Source of the DNA: Phocaeicola plebeius DSM 17135
GTDB lineage: Bacteria; Bacteroidota; Bacteroidia; Bacteroidales; Bacteroidaceae
DNA length: 64,000 nucleotides
Direction: 5' to 3'
NCBI RefSeq assembly: GCF_000187895.1
Contig: NZ_DS990133.1
Span: 124,001-188,000, forward strand
Part shown: one piece after another, positions 54,603 to 62,552 of the stretch
How positions within the stretch are numbered: the first letter of the stretch is position 1
How the letters are laid out: each line of letters begins with the position of its first letter
The notes under the pieces: model-generated
The model's database searches: none
The model's input: the letters and a program-made list of their open reading frames with translations, nothing else
What the model was told of the DNA's origin: nothing
Translations under genes and position numbers: made by a program

Positions 54603-54674
54603 GGCCCGTTCGTCTATCGGTTAGGACGCAAGATTTTCATTCTTGAAAGGGGGGTTCGATTCCCCCACGGGCTA
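54603..54674 (+). tRNA. tRNA-Glu (anticodon TTC), copy 1
   Basis: 72 nt. Acceptor GGCCCGT / ACGGGCT, anticodon stem CAAGA / TCTTG with loop TTTTCAT giving anticodon TTC, T arm GGGGG-TTCGATT-CCCCC, discriminator A. CCA is not encoded. The mature part is identical to copy 2. Confidence 0.97.
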
Positions 54675-54717
54675 CTGAAAAAAAAATAACGCACACGGTA
54701 CTCCGGTGCAAGAGGAT

Positions 54718-54789
54718 GGCCCGTTCGTCTATCGGTTAGGACGCAAGATTTTCATTCTTGAAAGGGGGGTTCGATTCCCCCACGGGCTA
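54718..54789 (+). tRNA. tRNA-Glu (anticodon TTC), copy 2
   Basis: Identical over all 72 nt to copy 1, 43 bp downstream. The preceding bases GGAT are shared too, which points to tandem duplication. The same transcript ends at the terminator at 54794. Confidence 0.97.
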
Positions 54790-54793
54790 CGAA

Positions 54794-54823
54794 AAAAGGT
54801 CTGAACTTTTGTTCAGACCTTTT
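54794..54823 (+). terminator. Terminator of the tRNA-Glu pair
   Basis: Stem AAAAGGTCTGAAC / GTTCAGACCTTTT (13 bp) with a 4-nt loop. Confidence 0.9.
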
Positions 54824-54847
54824 CTTTTATACTATATTCTGATTCTA

Positions 54848-55474
54848 TCAGAAGATTACTCCCAGACGGAAACCGGCATGGTTCTGCCCCTCAATGTCGC
54901 AAGTCAATGTCTGCGTCTTGTTGGTAGCATAACTGTAGTAGCCGGCTACATGGAATCCCCATTTCTTTCCTGTCGGATAGATCTTCAGACCGATTTCCGG
55001 AGAAACATAAAATCCCCACGATTTGTCGTACACACCTCCGCTACCAAAGTAAGTGGTATTACGGGCAAACATAGCACCTGCCTTCACTCCGATGTAAGGC
55101 TTTACATAACGGTTGGTAGAAAGATTATATGCTCCCATCACACCAAACGGTACTTGAAATGCCGAACGCTGTTGGTCGGTAGTCAGTGACTCCGTAGGCG
55201 ACAATGACAAGGTCTGACGTCCCACATACTTATGATTGGTATGGAAAGAAGCAAAGACTCCAGCTTCCCAACGAGGCGTAAACTGATAGCCCAACTCATA
55301 GTTCATTCCCCATCCGCTCAACTTATCTGCAAAATCAGTGGAAAAAGGCGCATTCATCTGCCAGTCCACCTTCAAAGTTGTCTTGCTGATATCGAATTGC
55401 GAAAATCCTTTTACAGCCACTCCCAGACACATAAAGGCCAGCAGTGCCATCTTTTTCAATACATTTATCTTCAT
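54848..55474 (-). CDS. Outer-membrane beta-barrel (porin family) protein
   Basis: 208 residues. Signal peptide with cleavage near GFSQF, then alternating strands with aromatic ends and the C-terminal NHAGFRLGVIF closing strand. It matches the small Bacteroidetes outer-membrane barrel group (OMP_b-brl). Function is unknown. It is the third gene of an operon with DUF4136 and DUF4251 proteins, 18 bp after the DUF4136 gene. Confidence 0.82.
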   Translation of the reverse strand: MKINVLKKMALLAFMCLGVAVKGFSQFDISKTTLKVDWQMNAPFSTDFADKLSGWGMNYELGYQFTPRWEAGVFASFHTNHKYVGRQTLSLSPTESLTTDQQRSAFQVPFGVMGAYNLSTNRYVKPYIGVKAGAMFARNTTYFGSGGVYDKSWGFYVSPEIGLKIYPTGKKWGFHVAGYYSYATNKTQTLTCDIEGQNHAGFRLGVIF

Positions 55475-55492
55475 TTCAAATTCCTCCTCTAA

Positions 55493-56116
55493 TTAATTAA
55501 CCGATTTAATATAAGGTGACTGCTCAAAAGCCTGTACCACCGAGTTCTGCAGCATCATCTGATTAAACTGTCCGCTGTACTGGAATCCAGATGCGCTGGC
55601 ATACCACACCACCGGAAGGCTTTTCTGTGCGCCGTCCTCATCGGCAGTCAGGTCGACCATCTCCATCACCAAGGTATTGGTATTATAAGAATAGGATACA
55701 GGATACGGATAATACCATCCGGACCAAGGCCCCCAAAAGCCATAGTCCCACCAGCCGCCCCAATAGCCACCGGTAATGACCTGAGTTGTCTGAGCTACGT
55801 AGGAAAGCTGCAAGCCCACATTGGCTTCTTCCTTCTTTTCCGGATCAAGGATACGAGTATATCCGCGCGCATCCATTTCTGCAGCTACCTTATTAATAAT
55901 AGCCTTTGCATTCTCATCCTTCCAGTAAGTAGCACGATACCCGCCGGCCTCCAAAATACTGTCAGGCAAGAAATAGGTTTTATAGCTACCAAAGTCGGCA
56001 TCCTTATCATAATCGGTATAGACTACCAAATCCGCGTCCAGCTGATTCATGTCAGGGTCTTTCTCACATGCCGACAACCCCAACAACAGACACGCAAAAA
56101 ACAACATCTTTCTCAT
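55493..56116 (-). CDS. DUF4136 lipoprotein
   Basis: 207 residues. Lipobox Cys17 (LLGLSAC) followed by EKDPD. The DUF4136 domain is seen in VVYTDYDKDADFGSYKTYFLPD and the C-terminal helix-strand end. A glycine/tryptophan-rich insert (GGYWGGWWDYGFWGPW) is typical of the family. These are periplasm- or surface-facing envelope lipoproteins of unknown function. It is the middle gene of a three-gene envelope operon. Confidence 0.88.
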   Translation of the reverse strand: MRKMLFFACLLLGLSACEKDPDMNQLDADLVVYTDYDKDADFGSYKTYFLPDSILEAGGYRATYWKDENAKAIINKVAAEMDARGYTRILDPEKKEEANVGLQLSYVAQTTQVITGGYWGGWWDYGFWGPWSGWYYPYPVSYSYNTNTLVMEMVDLTADEDGAQKSLPVVWYASASGFQYSGQFNQMMLQNSVVQAFEQSPYIKSVN

Positions 56117-56132
56117 AATTCATCTTGTTTTA

Positions 56133-56684
56133 TTAAATTGAACGTCCTTTAAATACTGAGCTCTTGAAAGACGGAAGTATCACCCCGTTCAGGGTCAGAC
56201 GATTAGAATTAAAATTCGGAGTAATGGTAACCGTGGCATTGTTCGTTCCCTTCGGCATACTAATATCCAAACGAGCCGAAATGCCAGTCCCCATCACATT
56301 CATAGATAAATACAGCGTACCTTTCTTGTCAGTCTTTACTTCATAAGAAGAAACCTTTCCGTCTACCGTCACACCTCCCAATCCGTTTGGGCCTGCAGCC
56401 GGAATATTAAAAGCTACCTGCACCACCGCATTTTCTCCGTCTACAGAAACGAAATTAGTATTCGATGTCACGTAGGCCGTCTGCCCGTACTTAAACACTA
56501 CCTGATCTGCTTCAAGGGTAAACTTCTTTGCATTAACAGCTTCCATGGCTTCTGCATGATGAATACTGTCTATTTTCTCTTGAAGAGCTTTCTTTTCTTC
56601 TTTGGTCAACTCAACTTCTTGAGCCTGAATATGTCCGACCATCAAGGCCAGAGCGCATATCAGAATTGATACCATTTTTTTCAT
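56133..56684 (-). CDS. DUF4251 secreted protein
   Basis: 183 residues with a signal peptide (cleavage after HIQAQ). An N-terminal charged helix (TKEEKKALQEKIDSIHHAEA) leads into the DUF4251 beta domain (FTLEADQVVFKYGQTAYVTS, DISMPKGTNNATVTITPNF). Function is unknown; members are common as single-domain exported proteins in Bacteroidetes. It leads the operon with DUF4136 lipoprotein and porin; no perfect -7 element was found upstream. Confidence 0.85.
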   Translation of the reverse strand: MKKMVSILICALALMVGHIQAQEVELTKEEKKALQEKIDSIHHAEAMEAVNAKKFTLEADQVVFKYGQTAYVTSNTNFVSVDGENAVVQVAFNIPAAGPNGLGGVTVDGKVSSYEVKTDKKGTLYLSMNVMGTGISARLDISMPKGTNNATVTITPNFNSNRLTLNGVILPSFKSSVFKGRSI

Positions 56685-56849
56685 ACATCTACGTCTTTAA
56701 TTGATTACATACTATAAACAACGGATTCAGCGTTTTGCTGCATAATTCCTGTTTAAAAAAGTATAATGTATTTCCTCGTTTTCAAATAAAATTGTTATCT
56801 TTAGAATATATAAAGAAAAAATCTATTCATTACCTTAAAAAACCGTACC

Positions 56850-57518
56850 ATGACACACATCAGCGAAATAACCTTATTGATTGCCGTCATTGCACTGGCC
56901 CTCTGGCCGGTCGTATTGTTTGCCTTGCGTTTCTTGCGCGAGCGTCAGAAACGGTTAGAATACATTGAAAGAATGACAAAAGACGAACAGGACGAAGTCA
57001 CGACAAAAGACCTCGTCATCAGTGTACTAAAGAAAATAGGCTGTCAACCTAAGGTGAATGAAGAAAATCACATCACCTTTAAATATCAGGGAGACGATTT
57101 CTATATTGCAGCAGAAGAAGAGAACCGATTTATCATGATCTGGAATCCTTGGTGGGGCTCCATTAATGCCGATAACGAAGCGCTTCCCTATCTGAAAGAG
57201 ATTATCAATTTAGCCAATGTAAACTCACTGGTCACTACCGTCTATATGGTGGACGAGGATGAGAAGACCATCGGACTGCACTCCCGTTGCCACACATTTT
57301 TCTCTCCCAGAGAAGGAGAACTGGAAGAACACATGAAAATGCTGCTGGACTATTTCTTTGACATGCACAATGTGATAAAGGACAACATGAACCAGTTAGG
57401 CCAGGCAGCTATCAACGAGGAAGAGAAAAAAGAACGCGTAAAAGTAAAAGGCTTCTCCGCCTATAAGGAAAACACCATGCCTATTGAGACGAAGAAGGAG
57501 GAAGAGAAGAAGGAGTAG
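56850..57518 (+). CDS. Membrane-anchored protein with YbjN-like domain
   Basis: 222 residues. One N-terminal transmembrane helix (~5-30, LIAVIALALWPVVLFALRF) and then a cytoplasmic part. Residues ~50-190 look like the YbjN / type III secretion chaperone-like fold (DLVISVLKKIGCQPKVNEENHITF, then LANVNSLVTTVYMVDEDE). The end is a charged tail. Its 3' end overlaps the convergent queH gene by 38 bp. A TATCTTTA element at 56796 is one base off consensus. Function unknown. Confidence 0.7.
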   Translation: MTHISEITLLIAVIALALWPVVLFALRFLRERQKRLEYIERMTKDEQDEVTTKDLVISVLKKIGCQPKVNEENHITFKYQGDDFYIAAEEENRFIMIWNPWWGSINADNEALPYLKEIINLANVNSLVTTVYMVDEDEKTIGLHSRCHTFFSPREGELEEHMKMLLDYFFDMHNVIKDNMNQLGQAAINEEEKKERVKVKGFSAYKENTMPIETKKEEEKKE

Positions 57519-58107
57519 GTTCTTCGTCATGCTTCCGCATACTGAATTCACAGCCGCAATACTGCTGGTTATAGAAATTATATTCCTTGATAATGGCTAT
57601 ACGGCGTTCACTCAAGCCCCCCTTGCGCCAGTTCTGTTCCCACCAGGTTACATCGGGATAAGCAGCTACAGCCCAATGCCCTGCTTCATTAATCTGCTCC
57701 AGACTTTTCCAGCGAGAGGAAGCTAACGTGGTCGTGATGACTGAAAAACCGTGCTCATGTGCATAACGGGCCGTATCGGCCAGACGCATTTTGAAGCATT
57801 TCAGGCAACGCCCTCCGCGCTCCGGTTCGTTTTCAAGTCCGGCCACCGTACAACGCCAGGATGCATGGTCATAATCTGCATCTATAATATCCAAGCCCAA
57901 CGACTCGGCATAGCGGGTACACTCGTCTTTACGGATATTGTATTCCTCCAACGGGTAGATATTCGGATTACAATAATAAATAGTAGGACGTATGCCATGA
58001 TTCAACAGGCATTCGATAATAGCCGATGAACACGGTGCGCAACAGGTGTGCAGCAAGACTTTGTCGGCTCCACCGGGTACTTCCAATTCAAATTTCTTCT
58101 TTTTCAT
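57481..58107 (-). CDS. queH: Epoxyqueuosine reductase QueH
   Basis: 208 residues. QueH reduces epoxyqueuosine in tRNA to queuosine, a non-homologous replacement of QueG; it uses a 4Fe-4S cluster and a second metal site. Seen: HTCCAPCSS (22-26 region), the CNPNIYP segment, GGRCLKCFKMRL and QQYCGCEFSM near the C-terminus. Start at ATG 58107; an in-frame GTG is four codons upstream. It lies 14 bp after the MarR gene, so it ends the sulfur-fusion operon. The stop region overlaps the convergent YbjN-like gene. Confidence 0.93.
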   Translation of the reverse strand: MKKKKFELEVPGGADKVLLHTCCAPCSSAIIECLLNHGIRPTIYYCNPNIYPLEEYNIRKDECTRYAESLGLDIIDADYDHASWRCTVAGLENEPERGGRCLKCFKMRLADTARYAHEHGFSVITTTLASSRWKSLEQINEAGHWAVAAYPDVTWWEQNWRKGGLSERRIAIIKEYNFYNQQYCGCEFSMRKHDEEPTPSSLPPSSSQ

Positions 58108-58121
58108 CCTTTCACTCACCT

Positions 58122-58511
58122 TTATTCACACGAATCAGATACTCCCTCCGCATAAGAAGCAAACAAGGGTTGCAACAGTTCCGGTATATCTATCCCCTGC
58201 TCGCGTATTCCCTTCAGGCAGTTATGCGCTTCTTTTGTCAGAGAGAAATACATTTGCCGCTTGTCTTTCTCGCCTAAAGCACGCACTAACAGATTCCGCT
58301 CCTCCACCGCACGAATCACCTTGGAGGCATGCGAGGGAGTCAGTCCCGTACGTTCTACAATCGTACTAGCTGCTACCCGCTCCTTGCCAATAGCACATAA
58401 CACCATGGCTTCGTTCAGCGACACTCCATGCGACTGCATCAAACGGGATTCAAGTTCAGAGAGAGCCCGAAAGAGCTCTCTCATCACACAAATACATTTT
58501 ATTTTTTCCAT
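58122..58511 (-). CDS. MarR family transcriptional regulator
   Basis: 129 residues, winged helix: LNEAMVLCAIGKERVAASTIVERTGL, SHASKVIRAVEERNLLVRALGEKDKRQMYFSLTKEA. The wing arginine pair and helix 5 dimer part are present. It starts 2 bp after the stop of the sulfur-transfer fusion gene, so the two are translated together. Its ATG at 58511 was chosen over an in-frame upstream start inside the fusion gene. It probably controls its own operon; two near-identical palindromes flank that promoter. Four cysteines near the N-terminus (CICV etc.) and middle might act as redox sensors. Confidence 0.88.
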   Translation of the reverse strand: MEKIKCICVMRELFRALSELESRLMQSHGVSLNEAMVLCAIGKERVAASTIVERTGLTPSHASKVIRAVEERNLLVRALGEKDKRQMYFSLTKEAHNCLKGIREQGIDIPELLQPLFASYAEGVSDSCE

Positions 58512-58513
58512 AC

Positions 58514-60958
58514 TTAAATAAACAGATTTACATTGGCTTCCTCGGCACGGTCCATATAGGTCGCTACCCCACCGATGGTGACGTTGTCCAGCAGTTCCTC
58601 CTTTTTCACTCCCATCACATCCATCGACATCTGGCAAGCAATGAATTCTACTCCATTATCAATGGCCTGCTGGCGAAGTGATTCCAACGAATCGATTCCT
58701 TTACGATTCATGATGTAACGCATCATCTTCGTACCTATACCTCCCATGTTCATCTTTGAAAGCTTGAGTTTCCGGGAGCTGGAAGGCAACATCATGCCGA
58801 ACATTTTTCCAAAAATGTCTTTCTGCACCGAGGGTTTCCGTTCTTTCTTGATGGCATTCAGTCCCCAGAAGGTAAAGAAAATGGTCACTTTTTTGCCCGT
58901 AGCCGCCGCACCATTAGCCAGCACAAAGGTAGCCAAAGTTTTGTCAAGGTCATCACTGAAAAGGATGAAAGTTTTTCCCTTCTCTCCCACGTCCTGACGG
59001 GAAGCCTCTATGGCACAAGGAGTCGCTTTCTCTACCACTACCTTATAGATTCCCCCTTCCGACTTTGAAGAAAGGAAGCGGTTTCCGGTAGTACGACACC
59101 ATGACTCTGCATCTCTCGGGAATCCGGCATCCGTAGCATGAATTTCCATCTGCTCACCGGCTTTCAGTTCCTCCATCCCTTTTTTCAAACGCAAGATAGG
59201 ACCAGGACACTGTATGCCACAGGCATCTACCACATGAACCTTTTTACAATCCGAATTTCCTTCTGCTGTCTCACACGAGCATACGGCACATGTTTCTTCC
59301 GGCTGGCAAACTGGAGTAACCGCCGCATTGTAGGTCTTGATACCTCCTATCAAGTTGCGCACATCCTTATAACCGTTTTCTTTCAGAATATTAGAAGCCA
59401 GATAACCGCGCAACCCTACTCCACAATACAAGAAAACTGGTTTGTCCGATGGAATCTCCTTCATCCGTGAACGCATCTCATCCAAAGGCACGTTCACTGC
59501 TCCAGGAATGTGTCCCAGTTCATGCTCGTCTTTTGTCCGCACGTCTACCAAGGTCACTTTAGTCAAATCGGCCTGCTGCAACTCTCTCCAATAAAGAGGA
59601 GTCATCTTGCCGTTCAAGATATTTCCAGCCACATAACCCGACACCGCTACCGGATCTTTAGCTGAAGAGAAAGGAGGTGCGTATGCATGTTCCAGTTGCA
59701 TCAAATCATATACGGTTCCTTTCTGCTTGATAACCAGTGCATATTCATCAATACGCTTATCCACTCCATTGTATCCCACAATCTGTGCCCCATACAAACG
59801 ACCGTCTTCAGGAGAGAAAGTAATTTTGATGTCCATCTGCAAAGAACCGGGATAGTAACCGGCATGCGAACCTGAGTGAATGGTTGCCGACAGATAAGGT
59901 ATACCAAAAGCTTTCAGACGCTTGGCGGGAAGTCCCGTAGAAGCTACGGTCAAATCAAACACTTTCGCTATGGCTGTCCCGATAGAACCTTCATATTTCA
60001 CCCGGTTGCCAAATGTCATGTTATCGGCTACGATACGTGCCTGACGGTTAGCCGGTCCAGCCAGGAAGTTCAACCACGGCTTACCGGTAATCGGATGCGG
60101 ATATTCAATGGCATCACCTACGGCATACACCGACTCATCGGAAGTCTGTAGATATTCATTTACATAAATACCCTTCATTTCTCCTAACTTCAGTCCGGCT
60201 TCTACGGCCAGACGAGTTTCAGCCCGTACACCGATAGAAAGAATAACCAGCTGAGCTTCTGCCTGTAAACCCGACTGGAATTTAACTCTCAGTCCGGAAT
60301 CAGTCTTTTCAAAGGCTTCCACAGCCTGTTTCAGATACAGCTTGACACCCTTCTGTTGCAGATGACCGTGCACCAGTGCTGCCATAGAGAAATCAATCGG
60401 TCCCATCACCTGATCTGCCATCTCTACTACAGCCACCTCAATACCAGCATGATGAAGGTTCTCGGCCATTTCCAACCCAATAAAACCACCTCCTACAATC
60501 ACCGCTTTCTTTATCTCATGGCTCTGCATGTAAGTCTTAATGCGGTCTGTATCTGCCACATTTCTCAGGGTAAAGATTCCTTCATTATCAATTCCCGGCA
60601 AAGGAGGACGCACAGGCGATGCTCCCGGTGAAAGCAGCAGTTTATCGTATGTTTCAGTATATTCTTTTCCGTCCGAAGTACGTACCTTTACTTCTTTACG
60701 GGCAGTATCAATTGCCATAACCTCCGAACGTACCCGCACATCGATGCGGAAACGAGTGGAGAATGCTTCCGGAGTCTGTACAAACAAGCGGTCGCGCTCC
60801 TGAATTACCCCACCTATATAATAAGGTAAACCGCAATTGGCATAAGAGATGTATTCACCACGCTCAAACAGAATGATTTCAGCCTTTTCCGTGTTTCTCC
60901 GAATACGGGCAGCCGCAGTGGCTCCACCTGCTACCCCACCTACAATTACATACTTCAT
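58514..60958 (-). CDS. CoA-disulfide reductase-like / rhodanese / TusA / DsrE fusion protein
   Basis: 814 residues with four modules. 1-450: FAD/NAD(P)-dependent oxidoreductase (GGVAGGATAAARIRR; active-site C42 in YANCGLPYY as in CoA-disulfide reductase). 465-545: rhodanese with C512 in FLYCGVGLRG. 550-572 is a cysteine-rich linker with six cysteines. 573-645: TusA-like sulfur carrier with the CPGP motif at 584-587. 662-814: DsrE/DsrF-like domain with C775. The chain can plausibly move a persulfide from the reductase to rhodanese to TusA to DsrE in one polypeptide. Cytoplasmic. It leads the operon with marR and queH, and paired palindromes lie at its promoter. Substrate unknown. Confidence 0.92.
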   Translation of the reverse strand: MKYVIVGGVAGGATAAARIRRNTEKAEIILFERGEYISYANCGLPYYIGGVIQERDRLFVQTPEAFSTRFRIDVRVRSEVMAIDTARKEVKVRTSDGKEYTETYDKLLLSPGASPVRPPLPGIDNEGIFTLRNVADTDRIKTYMQSHEIKKAVIVGGGFIGLEMAENLHHAGIEVAVVEMADQVMGPIDFSMAALVHGHLQQKGVKLYLKQAVEAFEKTDSGLRVKFQSGLQAEAQLVILSIGVRAETRLAVEAGLKLGEMKGIYVNEYLQTSDESVYAVGDAIEYPHPITGKPWLNFLAGPANRQARIVADNMTFGNRVKYEGSIGTAIAKVFDLTVASTGLPAKRLKAFGIPYLSATIHSGSHAGYYPGSLQMDIKITFSPEDGRLYGAQIVGYNGVDKRIDEYALVIKQKGTVYDLMQLEHAYAPPFSSAKDPVAVSGYVAGNILNGKMTPLYWRELQQADLTKVTLVDVRTKDEHELGHIPGAVNVPLDEMRSRMKEIPSDKPVFLYCGVGLRGYLASNILKENGYKDVRNLIGGIKTYNAAVTPVCQPEETCAVCSCETAEGNSDCKKVHVVDACGIQCPGPILRLKKGMEELKAGEQMEIHATDAGFPRDAESWCRTTGNRFLSSKSEGGIYKVVVEKATPCAIEASRQDVGEKGKTFILFSDDLDKTLATFVLANGAAATGKKVTIFFTFWGLNAIKKERKPSVQKDIFGKMFGMMLPSSSRKLKLSKMNMGGIGTKMMRYIMNRKGIDSLESLRQQAIDNGVEFIACQMSMDVMGVKKEELLDNVTIGGVATYMDRAEEANVNLFI

Positions 60959-60983
60959 AACTATTTATTTTCTTTGTTATTAT

Positions 60984-61048
60984 TTTCTAATGGAAACTTT
61001 TTGCAAAGAAAATAAATAATTACATAAAGAATAAATTTCCAATGGAAA
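60984..61048. promoter_or_regulatory. Paired palindromes flanking the sulfur-fusion promoter
   Basis: TTTCTAATGGAAA (60984-60996) and TTTCCAATGGAAA (61036-61048), 13-bp sites differing at one base, 52 bp apart. Between them is a minus-strand TTTCTTTG (61011-61004), a one-base variant of the -7 element. Likely MarR sites. Confidence 0.5.
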
Positions 61049-61089
61049 ATATTCACCAATTAAGCATTATTAAGGGAAAGCGTCTCTTT

Positions 61090-61584
61090 CTAAGCTAATT
61101 TCTGGTAAGCCAGTCGCGGAGTTCCATTACGCACATAGATAATTCCACAATACACAAAGCCTGTAGAAAGCAGCAGATGTTGCATCACCTTGTTGTCCGC
61201 ATGGGTATCGGCTCGTAGGCACGGCCACTGACGGAAACACCAGTCCACACACAGTTTTCCTATCCCCTTGCAGGAACCGTCGGATGCCAGCCGATGAATC
61301 ACATAATAAGGAGAGTCGTCTCGCCATTCCCCGTTTTCAATGCGTGCATAGGTTGGATCGGGGCCCTGAATGAAACAGAAGGTGGCTACTGCTCTTCCCT
61401 CTTCCGTTACACACACATAACAGTGAGAAGCCTCTATTTCCTCCTGTATCAGTTCCCGCTGGGGATAGCCGTTAATCCACTGATTAGGGTTTCCCGTACG
61501 ACACATGAAACGACGGGCTTCTTCAAATATCTCCATCAAACGGTCCAAATCATCCAATGTAGCCTTGCGTATCTGTAAATTCAT
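61090..61584 (-). CDS. GNAT family N-acetyltransferase
   Basis: 164 residues. Complete single GNAT domain: IRKATLDDLDRLMEIFEEA start, VCVTEEGRAVATFCF strand pair, then VIHRLASDGSCKGIGKLCVDW as the acetyl-CoA loop (the Q/RxxGxG/A motif appears as CKGIGK). The substrate is unknown; these may modify a small molecule or protein N-terminus. Single gene, divergent from the tRNA-Ala/two-component region and facing the sulfur-fusion promoter from downstream. Confidence 0.85.
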   Translation of the reverse strand: MNLQIRKATLDDLDRLMEIFEEARRFMCRTGNPNQWINGYPQRELIQEEIEASHCYVCVTEEGRAVATFCFIQGPDPTYARIENGEWRDDSPYYVIHRLASDGSCKGIGKLCVDWCFRQWPCLRADTHADNKVMQHLLLSTGFVYCGIIYVRNGTPRLAYQKLA

Positions 61585-61652
61585 AAGTCTTTTCTATTTT
61601 GATAAACCGACGCAAAACTAATGGTTTTCTTCTGTTTTATAGAGCAGGTTTC

Positions 61653-61682
61653 TTGTTTTTTTGAAATAATGTTGTACCTTTG
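61653..61682 (+). promoter_or_regulatory. tRNA-Ala promoter
   Basis: TTG (61653-61655), 19-bp spacer, TACCTTTG (61675-61682), the same arrangement as the tRNA-Glu promoter. Confidence 0.75.
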
Positions 61683-61702
61683 TGACAACTTCAAAAACAA
61701 AT

Positions 61703-61776
61703 GGGGCATTAGCTCATCTGGCTAGAGCGTTTGACTGGCAGTCAAAAGGTGGCAGGTTCGAGTCCTGTATGCTCCA
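61703..61776 (+). tRNA. tRNA-Ala (anticodon GGC)
   Basis: 74 nt. Acceptor GGGGCAT / ATGCTCC with the G3-U70 pair that marks alanine tRNAs, anticodon stem TTTGA / TCAAA with loop CTGGCAG (GGC), T arm GCAGG-TTCGAGT-CCTGT, discriminator A. CCA not encoded. The response-regulator gene begins 80 bp downstream with no separate promoter seen. Confidence 0.97.
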
Positions 61777-61856
61777 CTTTTTCTTTTCTACTCCACTTGA
61801 CTTTTCCCTGATTAAATATAAAAACAGACCTTGTCTGACTTATTCAATTTATTATT

Positions 61857-62552
61857 ATGTACAGTATTTTAATCATAGAAGACGATAAACGAGTAGCCGA
61901 TTTGCTAAAAACCGGACTGGAAGAAAATGGCTATCACACCATGGTGGCATACGATGGAGCCATGGGACTTCGTCTGTTCCAATCTCACTCTTTTCAGTTG
62001 GTTATTTCGGATATTATTCTTCCCAAACTGGATGGCTTTGAACTCTGCAAAGAAATACGCAAAGCAAATCCGCATATCCCTGTACTTATGCTGACAGCTT
62101 TGGGCTCAACCGACGACAAACTCGACGGATTTGATGCAGGTGCAGATGACTACATGGTAAAACCTTTCGATTTCCGGGAACTGAACGCACGCATTAAAGT
62201 ACTTCTGAAAAGAAAAGCAGAAGCAACTGTATCTGTTGTTGCTCCCGAGAAACTTACCTACAAAGACTTGCAGATTGATACCAACCGCAGGGAAGTGATG
62301 CGCCAAGGTAACCTCATCCGTTTATCTCCGAAAGAATACAACCTGCTTACTTACATGGTGCAGAATGCAGAACGGGTCATCAGCCGGATAGAAATTGCCG
62401 AAAAAGTCTGGAATACCCACTTCGATACCGGTACCAACTTTATCGATGTGTACATCAATTACCTGCGCAAAAAGATAGACAAAGACTTTGAAACCAAACT
62501 GATTCATACCAAACCTGGAATCGGATTTATTCTTACTGACGAAAAGCCATGA
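61857..62552 (+). CDS. OmpR/PhoB-type response regulator
   Basis: 231 residues. Receiver domain 1-~120 with acidic pair E8/D9/D10, phospho-acceptor D52 (LVISDIILP), T80 and K102 (YMVKPFD). A linker leads to an OmpR-type winged helix ~130-228 (LTYKDLQIDTNRREV, SRIEIAEKVWNTHF, RKKIDKDFETKLIHTKPGIGF). It binds DNA when phosphorylated by the kinase whose ATG overlaps its stop by four bases. The pair is likely transcribed through from the tRNA-Ala promoter or an unseen one. Target genes unknown. Confidence 0.95.
   Translation: MYSILIIEDDKRVADLLKTGLEENGYHTMVAYDGAMGLRLFQSHSFQLVISDIILPKLDGFELCKEIRKANPHIPVLMLTALGSTDDKLDGFDAGADDYMVKPFDFRELNARIKVLLKRKAEATVSVVAPEKLTYKDLQIDTNRREVMRQGNLIRLSPKEYNLLTYMVQNAERVISRIEIAEKVWNTHFDTGTNFIDVYINYLRKKIDKDFETKLIHTKPGIGFILTDEKP

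Noticed and set aside
58512..58637. Longer MarR start inside the fusion gene
   Set aside because: The extra 42 residues are out-of-frame sequence of the DsrE domain; the winged helix begins after ATG 58511.
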